From positions 22,360 to 86,359 of the forward strand of contig JAFXTE010000053.1 of assembly GCA_017525245.1 (NCBI GenBank): a stretch of DNA of 64,000 bases, read 5' to 3'. Position 1 is the stretch's first letter, and each line of letters starts with the position of its first letter. This document shows, one piece after another, positions 27,527 to 36,331 of this stretch. The DNA comes from Bacteroidales bacterium. GTDB lineage: Bacteria; Bacteroidota; Bacteroidia; Bacteroidales; WCHB1-69. The position numbers were made by a program, and so were the translations under genes. The notes below the pieces were generated by a model that was not told the origin of the DNA, made no database searches, and saw only the letters and a list, made by a program, of their open reading frames with translations.

Positions 27527-28251
27527 TTACGACTCAATAAAACCAAACGGGTGGCATAAAGAAAAATGAAAATGACACTACAGAAGTAGAAAACATCGCG
27601 GGTGTCGATAACGCCCTGACTGATAGAAGCATAATGATGTTCGATGCCTAAGGTCTTCAAGTAGTAGCCGAAGTTTCCGAGCGCCTCGAACGAGTAGATA
27701 AATGCAAATGCAAAGGAGAGGATAAAACAGAGCAGCGCGGCAATGATGAATGCCACGATTTGGTTGTTGGTAAGGCTGGAAGAGAACAGGCCGATGGCGA
27801 TGAAAGAGGCGCCGAGGAAAAGCAGACCGAGGTAAGAGCCCCAGGTGCTGCCCATGTCCAGGTTACCCACGGGATTGCCTATCCAATAAACCGTTATCAC
27901 ATACACGAGTGTCGGTAACAGAGCGATGACCAGCAGGGTGAGACAGGCGAGGAATTTTGCCCAAACAATCTGCATGTCGGTCAAAGGGAGGGTGAGCAGG
28001 AAATCCATGGTGCCCGTGCGCTTCTCTTCTGCAAAGGAACGCATCGTGATGGCAGGCACCAAGAAAAGGAACAGGAACTGCGAGAGGTTGAAAAGACCCT
28101 GTAAATCAGCCAATCCTGATTCCAACACATTGTTTACGTTCGGAAACACCCAAATAAACAAACCGGAGACAATCAGGAAGACCCCGATGAAAATGTAACC
28201 GATAATCGAGCTTAAAAAAGCCTTTAATTCTTTGATATACAGACTAAACAT
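27520..28251 (-). CDS. gldF: ABC-2 type permease GldF
   Basis: The 243-residue protein, from MFSLYIKELK, has six membrane spans and the GldF motifs YIFIGVFLIVSGLFIWVF and FAEEKRTGTMDFLLTLPLTD. The ABC-2 permease forms the transporter with GldG and an ATPase (GldA) encoded elsewhere. I prefer 28251 over the upstream in-frame start at 28281, which is too close to the -7 box. Confidence 0.92.
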   Translation of the reverse strand: MFSLYIKELKAFLSSIIGYIFIGVFLIVSGLFIWVFPNVNNVLESGLADLQGLFNLSQFLFLFLVPAITMRSFAEEKRTGTMDFLLTLPLTDMQIVWAKFLACLTLLVIALLPTLVYVITVYWIGNPVGNLDMGSTWGSYLGLLFLGASFIAIGLFSSSLTNNQIVAFIIAALLCFILSFAFAFIYSFEALGNFGYYLKTLGIEHHYASISQGVIDTRDVFYFCSVIFIFLYATRLVLLSRKW

Positions 28252-28270
28252 ACTTATCAAAAAAATTTGG

Positions 28271-28278
28271 CAAATGTA
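28271..28278 (-). promoter_or_regulatory. Promoter -7 box of gldF-gldG
   Basis: The minus strand reads TACATTTG, 20 nt before the chosen gldF start. Confidence 0.5.
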
Positions 28279-28317
28279 CACAAATTACGAATACACGCGG
28301 ACAAATGAAATTGCCGC

Positions 28318-28382
28318 TGTAGAGACGTTTCCTGAAACGTCTCAAAAAAGATTCGAAAGACGTTTCAGGAAACGTCTCTACA
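28318..28382. repeat. REPIN-like double palindrome
   Basis: Two palindromes, each starting or ending with the TGTAGAGACG end, form a perfect 24-nt inverted repeat (28318-28341 and 28359-28382) around a 17-nt spacer. It is the largest member of the palindrome family here. Confidence 0.85.
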
Positions 28383-28477
28383 ATTTCACCCGGTACCCGC
28401 CGGTTTTCTTGCAGCCGGTGTGTTCGATGAGCCCTCGTCCTGCATCTCTTTTAGATAACGGGTAATGGTGCTTTTCG

Positions 28478-28870
28478 GGATTTCTCACGGAAAACAGTAG
28501 CGTCATATTCGAGAATGGCAGCCGCTATGAACTGAGCAAAGGTGCCCGGGTGGAGATACACGCAGGGTGCTCGCTTATTGTGTTATGCGGAGATTTTCGC
28601 GGGTGACGCGGACGATGCGGAAATGGCCAACTACGCGGAATTTCATGCGCTGAAATTGTCGTTGAGAGATAATGCGGGCGCACTCAGGTGCGCCCCAACT
28701 AAATTCGCAAAATTCGCAAAATTCGCCGACAGACAGCGCCAACGGCGCGTCTCCTCCACGTGTCGGAAACCGCCACATTAAACATGCGCGACATCTATGC
28801 CGGCGTGTATGTTTTGCGCGTGACGGACACAGAAGGGAAGGAATATCACCAAAAAATTGTGAGAAAATAA
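28478..28870 (+). pseudogene. Remnants of a T9SS-exported protein gene
   Basis: One frame (28478-28606) encodes VIFENGSRYELSKGARVEIH and then a stop, a motif seen in beta-helical Bacteroidales surface proteins. A second frame (28760-28870) encodes DIYAGVYVLRVTDTEGKEYH and ends KIVRK-stop, the end of a T9SS type A sorting domain. The stretch between is out of frame and holds tandem TTCGCAAAA repeats. No intact gene is left in this 644-nt gap. Confidence 0.65.
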
Positions 28871-28883
28871 CGGTTGGCAGGAT

Positions 28884-28914
<31 letters not shown>

Positions 28915-28925
28915 ATAAATCCCCG

Positions 28926-30275
28926 TTAACGTACCATGAACGGTTTCAGTACATTTTCAATGAATGCCCGTTTCTCTTTCAGTAACGCCTCCGTTCGCGC
29001 TTCCATCAGCAGTCGCAAGTAGGGTTCCGTGTTAGACGGGCGGATGTTGAACCACCAGTCGGCAAACTCCACGCGATAGCCGTCGAAGTCAAGGATTTTT
29101 GTCGGTTCCTCCTGTGCGATGCAGGCCGCCTTAACCGCTTCCATCGCCTCTTTCTTGTTCTCAATCGTGAAGTTGATTTCGCCGGAGTTGGCATAGCGTT
29201 TGATCTGCGCAATTAGCTGTGACACTGTGATTCCCCGTTTTTTCATTTCAGAAAAGACGTGCAGTGCCACCTGCGAAGCAATCATCGCGGAGTCGGAATA
29301 GAAAAAGTCGCGGAAATAGTAGTGGCCGGCATATTCCCCGCCGAAAGCACCGTCAATTTCGCGCAGTTTCATAGCGGCATAAGCACGCCCGACGCGCCAA
29401 ATGTACATCTCGCGTCCCATCTTTTCCAAATATTCCGCTACCGATTTCGAGGTTCTAATATCTTGAATCACATAACCTTTCACGTTTTTCTCTTCAATAA
29501 AATAGTGTCCTAAAACCGCAATCATCAAATCCGGCGGAATGAAATCGCCATGCTCATCCACAAACATTACACGGTCGGCATCGCCATCGAAAACCACCCC
29601 GATGTCGGCATGCGTTTCGCGCACCTTTTCTTGTAACGCCACAATGTTTTCGGGTTCCAACGGATTCGCTTCGTGGTTGGGGAACGTACCATCCAACGTG
29701 TCAAAGAGATAAAGCGGCTTGTCACCGAAAATCTCCTTCACGAGAATGGAAGCCATGCCATTCGAGCAATCCATCACAATGTTCAGATTATCAACAGGAT
29801 AGTGATATTGTGACTGAAATTCAAGGTATTCCTGTTTTACGGGATAATCCACGATTTTGCCTTTCGGGGCGGTGACGACCACCTCATCGTGCAGGATTTT
29901 CTGCTCCAACTCGCCTAATCCCGTGTCGAACCCCACGGGGAGCGCATCCTTCCTCGAAACTTTCAACCCATTGTATTCCTTTGGGTTATGAGAAGCGGTA
30001 ATCATCACAGAAGCGTCAAAATGATGCTTTGCGGTGAAGTAATAGACCATCGGTGTGGTGGTCAGCCCCATGTCATACACGTCCGCGCCCGCATCAGTGA
30101 TACCACGGGCAAGCGCATCTAACATATCCGATGAGGTCAGCCGCATGTCGCGACCAATCAGCACTTTATCCGCCTTCAACAAAGCCGGCAAAAAGAAACC
30201 GAATTTATAAACTGTGTCCAAATCGAAATCTTTACCGAAGATTCCGCGAAAGTCGTAAGCTTTAAATGCGCCCAT
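28926..30275 (-). CDS. Phosphomannomutase/phosphoglucomutase
   Basis: The 449-residue alpha-D-phosphohexomutase has the catalytic loop TASHNPKEYNG with phosphoserine Ser95, the metal loop DGDADR (230-235), the sugar-binding GGEYAGH loop (about 316) and the phosphate-binding RPSNTEPYLR (about 415). It interconverts mannose or glucose 6- and 1-phosphates for nucleotide sugars. The specificity loop GGEYAGH suggests the PMM/PGM type rather than GlmM. It is a single minus-strand gene with its own promoter. Confidence 0.94.
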   Translation of the reverse strand: MGAFKAYDFRGIFGKDFDLDTVYKFGFFLPALLKADKVLIGRDMRLTSSDMLDALARGITDAGADVYDMGLTTTPMVYYFTAKHHFDASVMITASHNPKEYNGLKVSRKDALPVGFDTGLGELEQKILHDEVVVTAPKGKIVDYPVKQEYLEFQSQYHYPVDNLNIVMDCSNGMASILVKEIFGDKPLYLFDTLDGTFPNHEANPLEPENIVALQEKVRETHADIGVVFDGDADRVMFVDEHGDFIPPDLMIAVLGHYFIEEKNVKGYVIQDIRTSKSVAEYLEKMGREMYIWRVGRAYAAMKLREIDGAFGGEYAGHYYFRDFFYSDSAMIASQVALHVFSEMKKRGITVSQLIAQIKRYANSGEINFTIENKKEAMEAVKAACIAQEEPTKILDFDGYRVEFADWWFNIRPSNTEPYLRLLMEARTEALLKEKRAFIENVLKPFMVR

Positions 30276-30296
30276 TTTCTTTTCAATTTAAGAATG

Positions 30297-30304
30297 CAAA
30301 AATA
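30297..30304 (-). promoter_or_regulatory. Promoter -7 box of the phosphohexomutase gene
   Basis: The minus strand reads TATTTTTG 21 nt before the start codon. Confidence 0.5.
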
Positions 30305-30353
30305 GTAAAAATATTCGAGTTTCAAGTTTTAAGTTTCAGGTTTCACATTAATT

Positions 30354-30383
30354 TTGGTACTTGAATAAATTATTGTACTTTTG
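30354..30383 (+). promoter_or_regulatory. Promoter of the thioredoxin/hydrolase gene
   Basis: A TTTTGG element (TTG at 30354-30356), a 19-nt spacer and TACTTTTG (30376-30383) fit the Bacteroidota consensus. Confidence 0.6.
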
Positions 30384-30446
30384 CGCGGTGATTATGGTTA
30401 GTGCCGTAATTCGTGTTTTCTTTATATAGAAATAAATTCCGAAACA

Positions 30447-31769
30447 ATGAAAATACAGCTGAAACTGACCCTGCTTTGGGTTTTTATGATGGCGATTGTA
30501 TGCGTGCAAGCGCAAGTTGTCACAGATTTTGACGAACTCTATGCGCAGGAGCTGCTGAAACCCGGCACGCCCGCACCCGATTTCCAACTGAACAATCCTG
30601 ACGGAAAAACGGTGAAATTCAGCGAATTTGCCAAGGGCAAGTATGTCGTCATCGACTTTTGGGCGTCCTGGTGCCCCGATTGTCGCAAAGACCTTCCTGA
30701 AATCATCCGTCTTTACCGCAAATTCCACAAAAACGGCGTGGAATTCCTTGGCGTTTCGTTCGACATCGACAAGGAGAAATGGACGGATTACATTGCCAAA
30801 TCGGGCGCTCCTTACCCGCAGGTTACCGAGCTGAAACGGATGAACCAGTCGGACGTGGCCAAGGCCTACGGTGTGCGCTGGATTCCTTCCGTCTATCTCA
30901 TCGGGCCGGATGGTAAAGTGTTGGTCAGCACGGTGTTGTCTTACAAGATTGAGAAAAAGCTGTATGAGCTTTTTGAAGAGCCAAAACCGTTGTCCATTAG
31001 CGGAACAGACGAGAACCTCACCCTTGACGGCAGCAAAGGGAAGCTGGCGGCAGTGCTGCACAAGCCCGAACTCCAGCCCGGTCAGCGTTGCGACCTCGTG
31101 GTGCTTTGCCACGGACTGAACTGTGACCATAATTTCGAACTGATGCACCGGATTGAGAAGCAGCTGCAGGCGGAAGGTTTTGCCACACTTGCGTTCGATT
31201 TCAACGGGCACGGCAAGAGCGAAGGCCGTTTCTCCGAGATGACCATCCCGAACGAGATTGAGGATCTGGAACAAGTGTTGGCTTACGCACAGGATTTGCG
31301 GTTCGTACGGAACATCGCGTTGGTAGGCCACTCGCAAGGCGCGATTGTGGCGGCAATGGTCGCTGGCAACCACGATGAGGACATCAAGGCGGTGGTGCTG
31401 CTGTCGCCGGCCTCTTCAGTGCGCGATGACATCGCCCGAGGCAACCTCTTCGGCATCGACTTCAACCCGCTCGACCCGCCCGACAGCCTTGTGCTGCACA
31501 ACGGCATCGCCATCGGTGGCCGTTATCTCAAAACCGCCCTCCGGCTGCCCATCTTCGAAACCTCAGCCAAGTATCACGGCAATGCCTGCGTCATCCAAGG
31601 CAACGGCGATCGCCTCGTGCCCTTCACATGTGGCGAACGGTTCCACCAACTATGGGAAAACAGCGAATATTACGAATTAGAATATTACGACCACAATTTC
31701 ACCAACTGCATTTACCGTCCGGTGGAAATTGTGGCAGATTATTTGTCAAGAACCTTTAAACCCAGATAA
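30447..31769 (+). CDS. Fusion of TlpA-like thioredoxin and alpha/beta hydrolase
   Basis: The 440-residue protein has a signal peptide (1-22), a TlpA/ResA-like thioredoxin domain (about 40-170) with WASWCPDCRKD (Cys76 and Cys79), and an alpha/beta hydrolase domain (about 195-440) with VLCHGLNCDHN, nucleophile elbow GHSQGA (Ser296), a likely acid in GDRLVPF (about 388) and a His in YYDHNF. Both active sites look complete. A periplasmic disulfide reductase joined to a serine hydrolase is unusual; its substrate is unknown. An MBL lipoprotein gene starts 3 nt downstream, so they form an operon. Confidence 0.85.
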   Translation: MKIQLKLTLLWVFMMAIVCVQAQVVTDFDELYAQELLKPGTPAPDFQLNNPDGKTVKFSEFAKGKYVVIDFWASWCPDCRKDLPEIIRLYRKFHKNGVEFLGVSFDIDKEKWTDYIAKSGAPYPQVTELKRMNQSDVAKAYGVRWIPSVYLIGPDGKVLVSTVLSYKIEKKLYELFEEPKPLSISGTDENLTLDGSKGKLAAVLHKPELQPGQRCDLVVLCHGLNCDHNFELMHRIEKQLQAEGFATLAFDFNGHGKSEGRFSEMTIPNEIEDLEQVLAYAQDLRFVRNIALVGHSQGAIVAAMVAGNHDEDIKAVVLLSPASSVRDDIARGNLFGIDFNPLDPPDSLVLHNGIAIGGRYLKTALRLPIFETSAKYHGNACVIQGNGDRLVPFTCGERFHQLWENSEYYELEYYDHNFTNCIYRPVEIVADYLSRTFKPR

Positions 31770-31771
31770 AA

Positions 31772-32614
31772 ATGAAAAAAACAGTGCTTTTCCCGTGCGT
31801 TTTGTTGCTTATGTTGGTTTCCTGTCATCAAAAGCAAGAACAAAAAAACATTGATGTTCCTGAACCACAAGAAACTGTGGTTCTTGACGGGGTTTATCAT
31901 TTTAACTTCGATGGTTTTGAACTTTGGACGCTTCAGGATGTGCAGCGAAAGATGTCCGCAGACCTTTTCAAAGATGCCAAAAAGGCGGATATAAAACAGT
32001 TTATGCCCGATGGAGAGGCGGATGCGGCTATCAATACCTTTCTGATCAAGAAAAATGGGAAATACATCCTGTTTGATACGGGTTTGGGATTGGAAAAAGG
32101 TGGGGTGATGTTAGACAAGCTAACCTTGCTGAATCTCCGTCCCGAGGACATTTCCACCATCTGCATCACGCACTGCCACGGTGACCATATCGGCGGTTTA
32201 GTATCGAAAGGGGAGCCCGTGTTCCCGAATGCGGAGGTCTATTGTTCTGACAAAGAACTGAATGCTTTCAAGAATGACGCACTAACGAAAGAGGTAGTTA
32301 AGATTTATGACTCTCGTTTGCACGCATTTGCTGCGGGCGATACGCTTTTGGGCGAAATTCGGTCCATTGCCGCATACGGTCACACACCCGGCCACACCTT
32401 CTATCAAATCGGCAACCTTTTGATTGTTGGGGACTTGATTCATGCAGCAGCGTTGCAGATACCGCATCCCGAATATTGTGCGAAATATGATACTGACAAG
32501 AAATCAGCCGTAAAAACACGGAAAGAGGCTTATCAGTATATTCGTGACAATCAGCTCGTTGTGGCGGGAATGCACTTGCCTTTCTCTGGCGTTATCGAAC
32601 ATTTTGGGGAGTAG
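31772..32614 (+). CDS. Metallo-beta-lactamase fold lipoprotein
   Basis: The 280-residue protein has a lipoprotein signal (LMLVSCHQK) and an MBL-fold hydrolase with the metal motif HCHGDHIGG (about 132-140), later His residues in AYGHTPGHT and the final GMHLPFSG. The arrangement resembles the AHL-lactonase/AttM-like branch, but the substrate is not determinable. It is co-transcribed with the preceding fusion gene, and its last 23 nt overlap the end of the convergent FAD-protein gene. Confidence 0.85.
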   Translation: MKKTVLFPCVLLLMLVSCHQKQEQKNIDVPEPQETVVLDGVYHFNFDGFELWTLQDVQRKMSADLFKDAKKADIKQFMPDGEADAAINTFLIKKNGKYILFDTGLGLEKGGVMLDKLTLLNLRPEDISTICITHCHGDHIGGLVSKGEPVFPNAEVYCSDKELNAFKNDALTKEVVKIYDSRLHAFAAGDTLLGEIRSIAAYGHTPGHTFYQIGNLLIVGDLIHAAALQIPHPEYCAKYDTDKKSAVKTRKEAYQYIRDNQLVVAGMHLPFSGVIEHFGE

Positions 32615-34160
32615 CGATACTGATTGCCGTTTTCAGCCCGTCGATGGTGGCGCTCATGATACCGCCAGCGTAACCGGCTCCTTCTCCAATCGGGTAAATT
32701 CCTGATACCGAAGAAATTCTCTCTTCGTTACGAATAATGCGCACTGGCGAGGAAGAACGTGTCTCCACACCCGTCAGCACCGTATCGACATTGGCAATGC
32801 CGGGAAGCCGCCGGTCAAGTTGCGGCAACGCCTCGCGCAACGCATGTACGGCATAGTCGGGCAGGCAGCGGCTGAAATCGCCGTAGTAGAGGCCGTGCGG
32901 GTAAGAAGGGACCACTTTGCGGTGACGAGTGGCGATTTGCCCTTTCAGGAATTCGCCCACGAGATTGCCCGGCGCACGACCGTCGCCCGCCATACGGAAC
33001 GCCATCCGCTCGTATTTCTCCTGGTATTCGATGCCGTCCAGCACTGAACCATGCAGGAAATCTTCCGGTAACACGCTCACTAACAGTGCACTGTTGGCGT
33101 TGGCCTTGTCGCGTTTGTGCTCGCTCATCCCGTTGGTGACAATCGTGCCTTCCTCGCTGGCAGAGGCCATCACCGTGCCGCCAGGACACATACAAAACGT
33201 ATAAACCCCGCGGTTTCCGATGTGAACTACTCCCTTGTAAGAAGCTGGTGGCAAGAGATTTGCAGCAGGACCGTACTGCATCCGGTTGATGTCGCGCTGC
33301 AGGTGCTCCATACGCACCCCGATGGAGAACGCTTTGGCCTCCATCAATAGCCCTTTGCCATGCAACATGCGAATAGTGTCGCGGGCAGAATGTCCTAATC
33401 CAATCAGTAAATGACTGGTTGTAAATGTATCACCATCTTGACAATGCGCCACTAATTTGTCTCCTTCTTTCTCAAAACCATCAAAAAGCGTGTTGAAATG
33501 AAATTCGCCGCCCAAAGATTCGATCTCCATGCGGATATTTTTCACCACCTTAGAAAGATAGTCGGTGCCCACATGCGGATTCTGCTGATACGTTACCGAC
33601 TCGGGTGCGCCATGCTGATAAAACTCGTTGAGTATAAATTGGTTGTATTCGCTATTGACGTTTGTGTTAAGTTTGCCATCGGAAAAAGTGCCGGCACCGC
33701 CCTCGCCGAACTGCACGTTGGAGTTGGGGTTCAACATTTTGGTCTGCAGAAAACGTTGCACCGACTGTTGCCGCTCCTCGATGCGTTCGCCCCGCTCGAT
33801 AATCACGGGATGTGCACCGCAACGGGCGAGATAAAGGGCGGCGAACATTCCCGCCGGTCCGAAACCGACCACCACAGGCGGCAGGTGGTGCGCCCATTTG
33901 GGATAGGAAAGTTCCTGGGCAGGTACGCACTCCGTAGCATCGGAGCCTTTCAACAAGGAACGATACTGGTCTGGAATGGTAACTTCCACCTGGAAATTGT
34001 ACAACACGTTATTCTTCTTCCGCGCATCCACCGATTGGCGCACGATACGAAAGCCGTTCAAATCCTCTGTGCGGATTTTGAACTGCTTGCAAACCAAGTT
34101 TTTGATGTTTTTCTCGTTCCCGACAGGAATTTTTATATTCGATAGTTTCAGATGTATCAT
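32592..34160 (-). CDS. FAD-dependent oxidoreductase (COG2509-like)
   Basis: The 522-residue protein has an N-terminal ferredoxin-like segment (about 1-90) and a Rossmann FAD site VVVGFGPAGMFAALYLAR (about 96-113) followed by ERGE. Further motifs are FGEGGAGTFSDGKLN and the C-terminal IGEGAGYAGGIMSA flavin motif. This matches the widespread NAD(P)/FAD-dependent dehydrogenase family of unknown substrate. It follows ispD by 18 nt on the minus strand and is probably co-transcribed with it. Confidence 0.88.
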   Translation of the reverse strand: MIHLKLSNIKIPVGNEKNIKNLVCKQFKIRTEDLNGFRIVRQSVDARKKNNVLYNFQVEVTIPDQYRSLLKGSDATECVPAQELSYPKWAHHLPPVVVGFGPAGMFAALYLARCGAHPVIIERGERIEERQQSVQRFLQTKMLNPNSNVQFGEGGAGTFSDGKLNTNVNSEYNQFILNEFYQHGAPESVTYQQNPHVGTDYLSKVVKNIRMEIESLGGEFHFNTLFDGFEKEGDKLVAHCQDGDTFTTSHLLIGLGHSARDTIRMLHGKGLLMEAKAFSIGVRMEHLQRDINRMQYGPAANLLPPASYKGVVHIGNRGVYTFCMCPGGTVMASASEEGTIVTNGMSEHKRDKANANSALLVSVLPEDFLHGSVLDGIEYQEKYERMAFRMAGDGRAPGNLVGEFLKGQIATRHRKVVPSYPHGLYYGDFSRCLPDYAVHALREALPQLDRRLPGIANVDTVLTGVETRSSSPVRIIRNEERISSVSGIYPIGEGAGYAGGIMSATIDGLKTAISIATPQNVR

Positions 34161-34178
34161 TTCGGTTATTTGCGAATT

Positions 34179-34913
34179 TCAGTTTTCATTTTCAGAAGTA
34201 TTTACCAATATTCGTTCAAGTAACTCAATGTCGCTAGGGTAGGTGAGTTTGATATTGGATGTATCACCGGGGACTATGAAAATAGGGATTTCGGGACAAT
34301 ATTTGTGGAGTACCCCGCAGTCGTCAGTACTGGAAAAATCCGGATCTGACAGCGCCTTGCGATAGGCCTCGTGAATCACATCAATGCGGAAGGCCTGCGG
34401 GGTCTGGGCGCAACGCAACCGTTTTCTAATCGGGATACCTGTGATGACATCGCCATCTTCCGTCACTTCGAAGACAGTATCCGTCGCTGGGACCGCCACG
34501 GCCACCGCCGAATGGGTCTCTAACGCGGCAACCGTCTCTTTGATAATCCGTTGACTCACCGCTGGACGTGCCGCATCGTGGAAAATCAGGTTGACATGGT
34601 TTGCATTTTCGTAGGCGTTAAGGGCAGCCAGTGTCGAGAAATACCGTTCCGCGCCACCAGGCAATAACTTTTTCACCTTTTTCCATCCGTTTTTGTCGAT
34701 AATCGCCTGCATCTTAGCAAGATAGTCGGGATGCATGACTATGGCAATCTCGTCAATTTCTTTGCATCGTTCAAAAGCCTCAACGCTGTGTTCGATAACA
34801 GTGCGGCCTGCCAAAGGAAGGAACTGCTTGGGGATTGCTGCTCCGAAACGCTGTCCGGAGCCGCCTGCCAGCACCACCGCAATATTCAATCCGTTCTTTT
34901 CAGGATTTTTCAT
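34179..34913 (-). CDS. ispD: 2-C-methyl-D-erythritol 4-phosphate cytidylyltransferase
   Basis: The 244-residue protein, from MKNPEKNGL, has the CTP-binding motif VLAGGSGQRFGAAIPKQF (about 13-30), the HDAARP motif (about 113), the VPATDTV segment and the RLRCAQTPQAFR specificity loop. It makes CDP-ME in the non-mevalonate isoprenoid pathway. The start at 34913 gives the usual length; the longer in-frame extension would overrun the promoter. Confidence 0.95.
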   Translation of the reverse strand: MKNPEKNGLNIAVVLAGGSGQRFGAAIPKQFLPLAGRTVIEHSVEAFERCKEIDEIAIVMHPDYLAKMQAIIDKNGWKKVKKLLPGGAERYFSTLAALNAYENANHVNLIFHDAARPAVSQRIIKETVAALETHSAVAVAVPATDTVFEVTEDGDVITGIPIRKRLRCAQTPQAFRIDVIHEAYRKALSDPDFSSTDDCGVLHKYCPEIPIFIVPGDTSNIKLTYPSDIELLERILVNTSENEN

Positions 34914-34956
34914 AACGTTTACTTCATCAAAATCAGACACTTTCTTTTTTAATGCG

Positions 34957-34964
34957 CAAAAATA
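34957..34964 (-). promoter_or_regulatory. Promoter -7 box of ispD
   Basis: The minus strand reads TATTTTTG 43 nt before the chosen ispD start. It is divergent from the nitroreductase promoter. Confidence 0.5.
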
Positions 34965-34998
34965 CAACAATATTCCATATTCCGATGCTGTTTTTTTG

Positions 34999-35006
34999 TA
35001 CTTTTG
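34999..35006 (+). promoter_or_regulatory. Promoter -7 box of the nitroreductase gene
   Basis: TACTTTTG follows a T-run, 22 nt before the ATG at 35028. Confidence 0.55.
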
Positions 35007-35027
35007 CCTTTTCAAAAAAAGGAAAAT

Positions 35028-36200
35028 ATGAAATCAAGAAAAATTTTAACGATGTCCATGTTGATTTTAACGATGGTGTTTTCTTCTGAAAACATAGCAA
35101 ATGCTCAAAAAACAGACAGTTACAAAAATGCTGCGTTGGAGAACATCGCGACGCGCACCTCCGTGCGAAGCTACCTTCACAAACCCGTGGATGCGGCGCA
35201 GATCGAGCAGCTGCTCCGTGCGGGCATGGCGGCACCCTCCGCGGTGAACAAGCAGCCGTGGCACTTCGTGGTGGTCACCGACAGGGCACAGCTGAAAGAG
35301 CTGGCCAAGGCCAACCCCTACGCAGGCATGGCCGCGCATGCTCCCCTCGCCATCGTGGTGTGCGGCGACATGAAGAAGGCACTTGACGGCGAGGCCCGCA
35401 TGTTCTGGGTGCAGGACTGCTCCGCCGCCACAGAAAACATCCTCCTGGCCGCTAATGCCATGGGACTCGGAGCTGTGTGGACCGGCACTTTCCCCGACCA
35501 AAATCGCTGCAAGGATGTCTCCGCCATCTTGAAACTGCCCGAAAACCTCATCCCGCTCAATACCATCGTCATCGGCTACCCTGCTGGCGAGAACAAACCC
35601 AAAGACAAATGGAATCCCGAAAACATTTCCTACAACGTCTATGGCGGCAAACAGCCTGTAGCCGAAGCTCGTCCGATTCAAGAGTCTGATTTCGTGGAGT
35701 TTGACTATACCCAATCGCCTAACCTTAACCCGTTCACGTGGTTCAAGGGTAGCGGCCTGCTGTTAGCCTCTGGTGATGTTCGCCGCCACAACGCCATGAC
35801 CATCGGCTGGGGCGCAATGGGCAACGTGTGGGGTCACAACGTGAATACTATCACGGTGTATGTCGCACCCGCCCGCTATACTTACGAGTTCATGGAACGC
35901 TACCAATACTTCACCGTTATGGTCTTCGACGAGGATCGCAAAGACGTGCTTGAGTACATGGGCACACACAGCGGCCGCGACGGCAACAAGGATGAGGCGT
36001 TAGGCCTGCATGTGGCTTATACTGAGCACGGTGCGCCGTATTATCTGGAGGCCCGCGAGGTCTATGAGTGTGAGGTCATCTACCGTGATGGATTCGACCA
36101 GCGAGGTTTCGAAGAGATTCCGCGCAAACGCTACGAGAACATCCCCGCCGGCATCCACCACCAGTACATCGGAAGGATTGTGAGCGCAAGAAGACGGTAA
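35028..36200 (+). CDS. Nitroreductase-flavin reductase fusion, exported
   Basis: The 390-residue protein, from MKSRKILTM, has a signal-like N-terminus (residues 1-27), a nitroreductase FMN domain (about 35-205; RTSVRSYLHKPVD, APSAVNKQPWHF, MGLGAVWTG) and a C-terminal flavin reductase-like FMN-binding split barrel (about 220-390; LLASGDVRRHNAMTIGWGAM). Two flavin domains on one chain suggest internal electron transfer or shared FMN. If the signal sequence is real, the enzyme works outside the cytoplasm, which is unusual for both families. The substrate is unknown. Confidence 0.83.
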   Translation: MKSRKILTMSMLILTMVFSSENIANAQKTDSYKNAALENIATRTSVRSYLHKPVDAAQIEQLLRAGMAAPSAVNKQPWHFVVVTDRAQLKELAKANPYAGMAAHAPLAIVVCGDMKKALDGEARMFWVQDCSAATENILLAANAMGLGAVWTGTFPDQNRCKDVSAILKLPENLIPLNTIVIGYPAGENKPKDKWNPENISYNVYGGKQPVAEARPIQESDFVEFDYTQSPNLNPFTWFKGSGLLLASGDVRRHNAMTIGWGAMGNVWGHNVNTITVYVAPARYTYEFMERYQYFTVMVFDEDRKDVLEYMGTHSGRDGNKDEALGLHVAYTEHGAPYYLEAREVYECEVIYRDGFDQRGFEEIPRKRYENIPAGIHHQYIGRIVSARRR

Positions 36201-36302
36201 TTGCGATTCTCCCGCAGAACGCGCAGATTTGCGCAGAAAAGATTTCCGTAATCTTTGCAATCTTTAAGGAAAAATAATATTCAACGGCTTCAATATTATT
36301 CG

Positions 36303-36310
36303 TATTTTTG
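36303..36310 (+). promoter_or_regulatory. Promoter -7 box of the GH3 fusion gene
   Basis: TATTTTTG lies 22 nt before the chosen ATG at 36332. Confidence 0.5.
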
Positions 36311-36331
36311 CCGATTCCATTAAACCTGTGT

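Noticed and set aside
30348-31373. 341-residue minus-strand open frame
   Set aside because: It is antisense to the thioredoxin/hydrolase fusion gene, which has clear motifs and a promoter.
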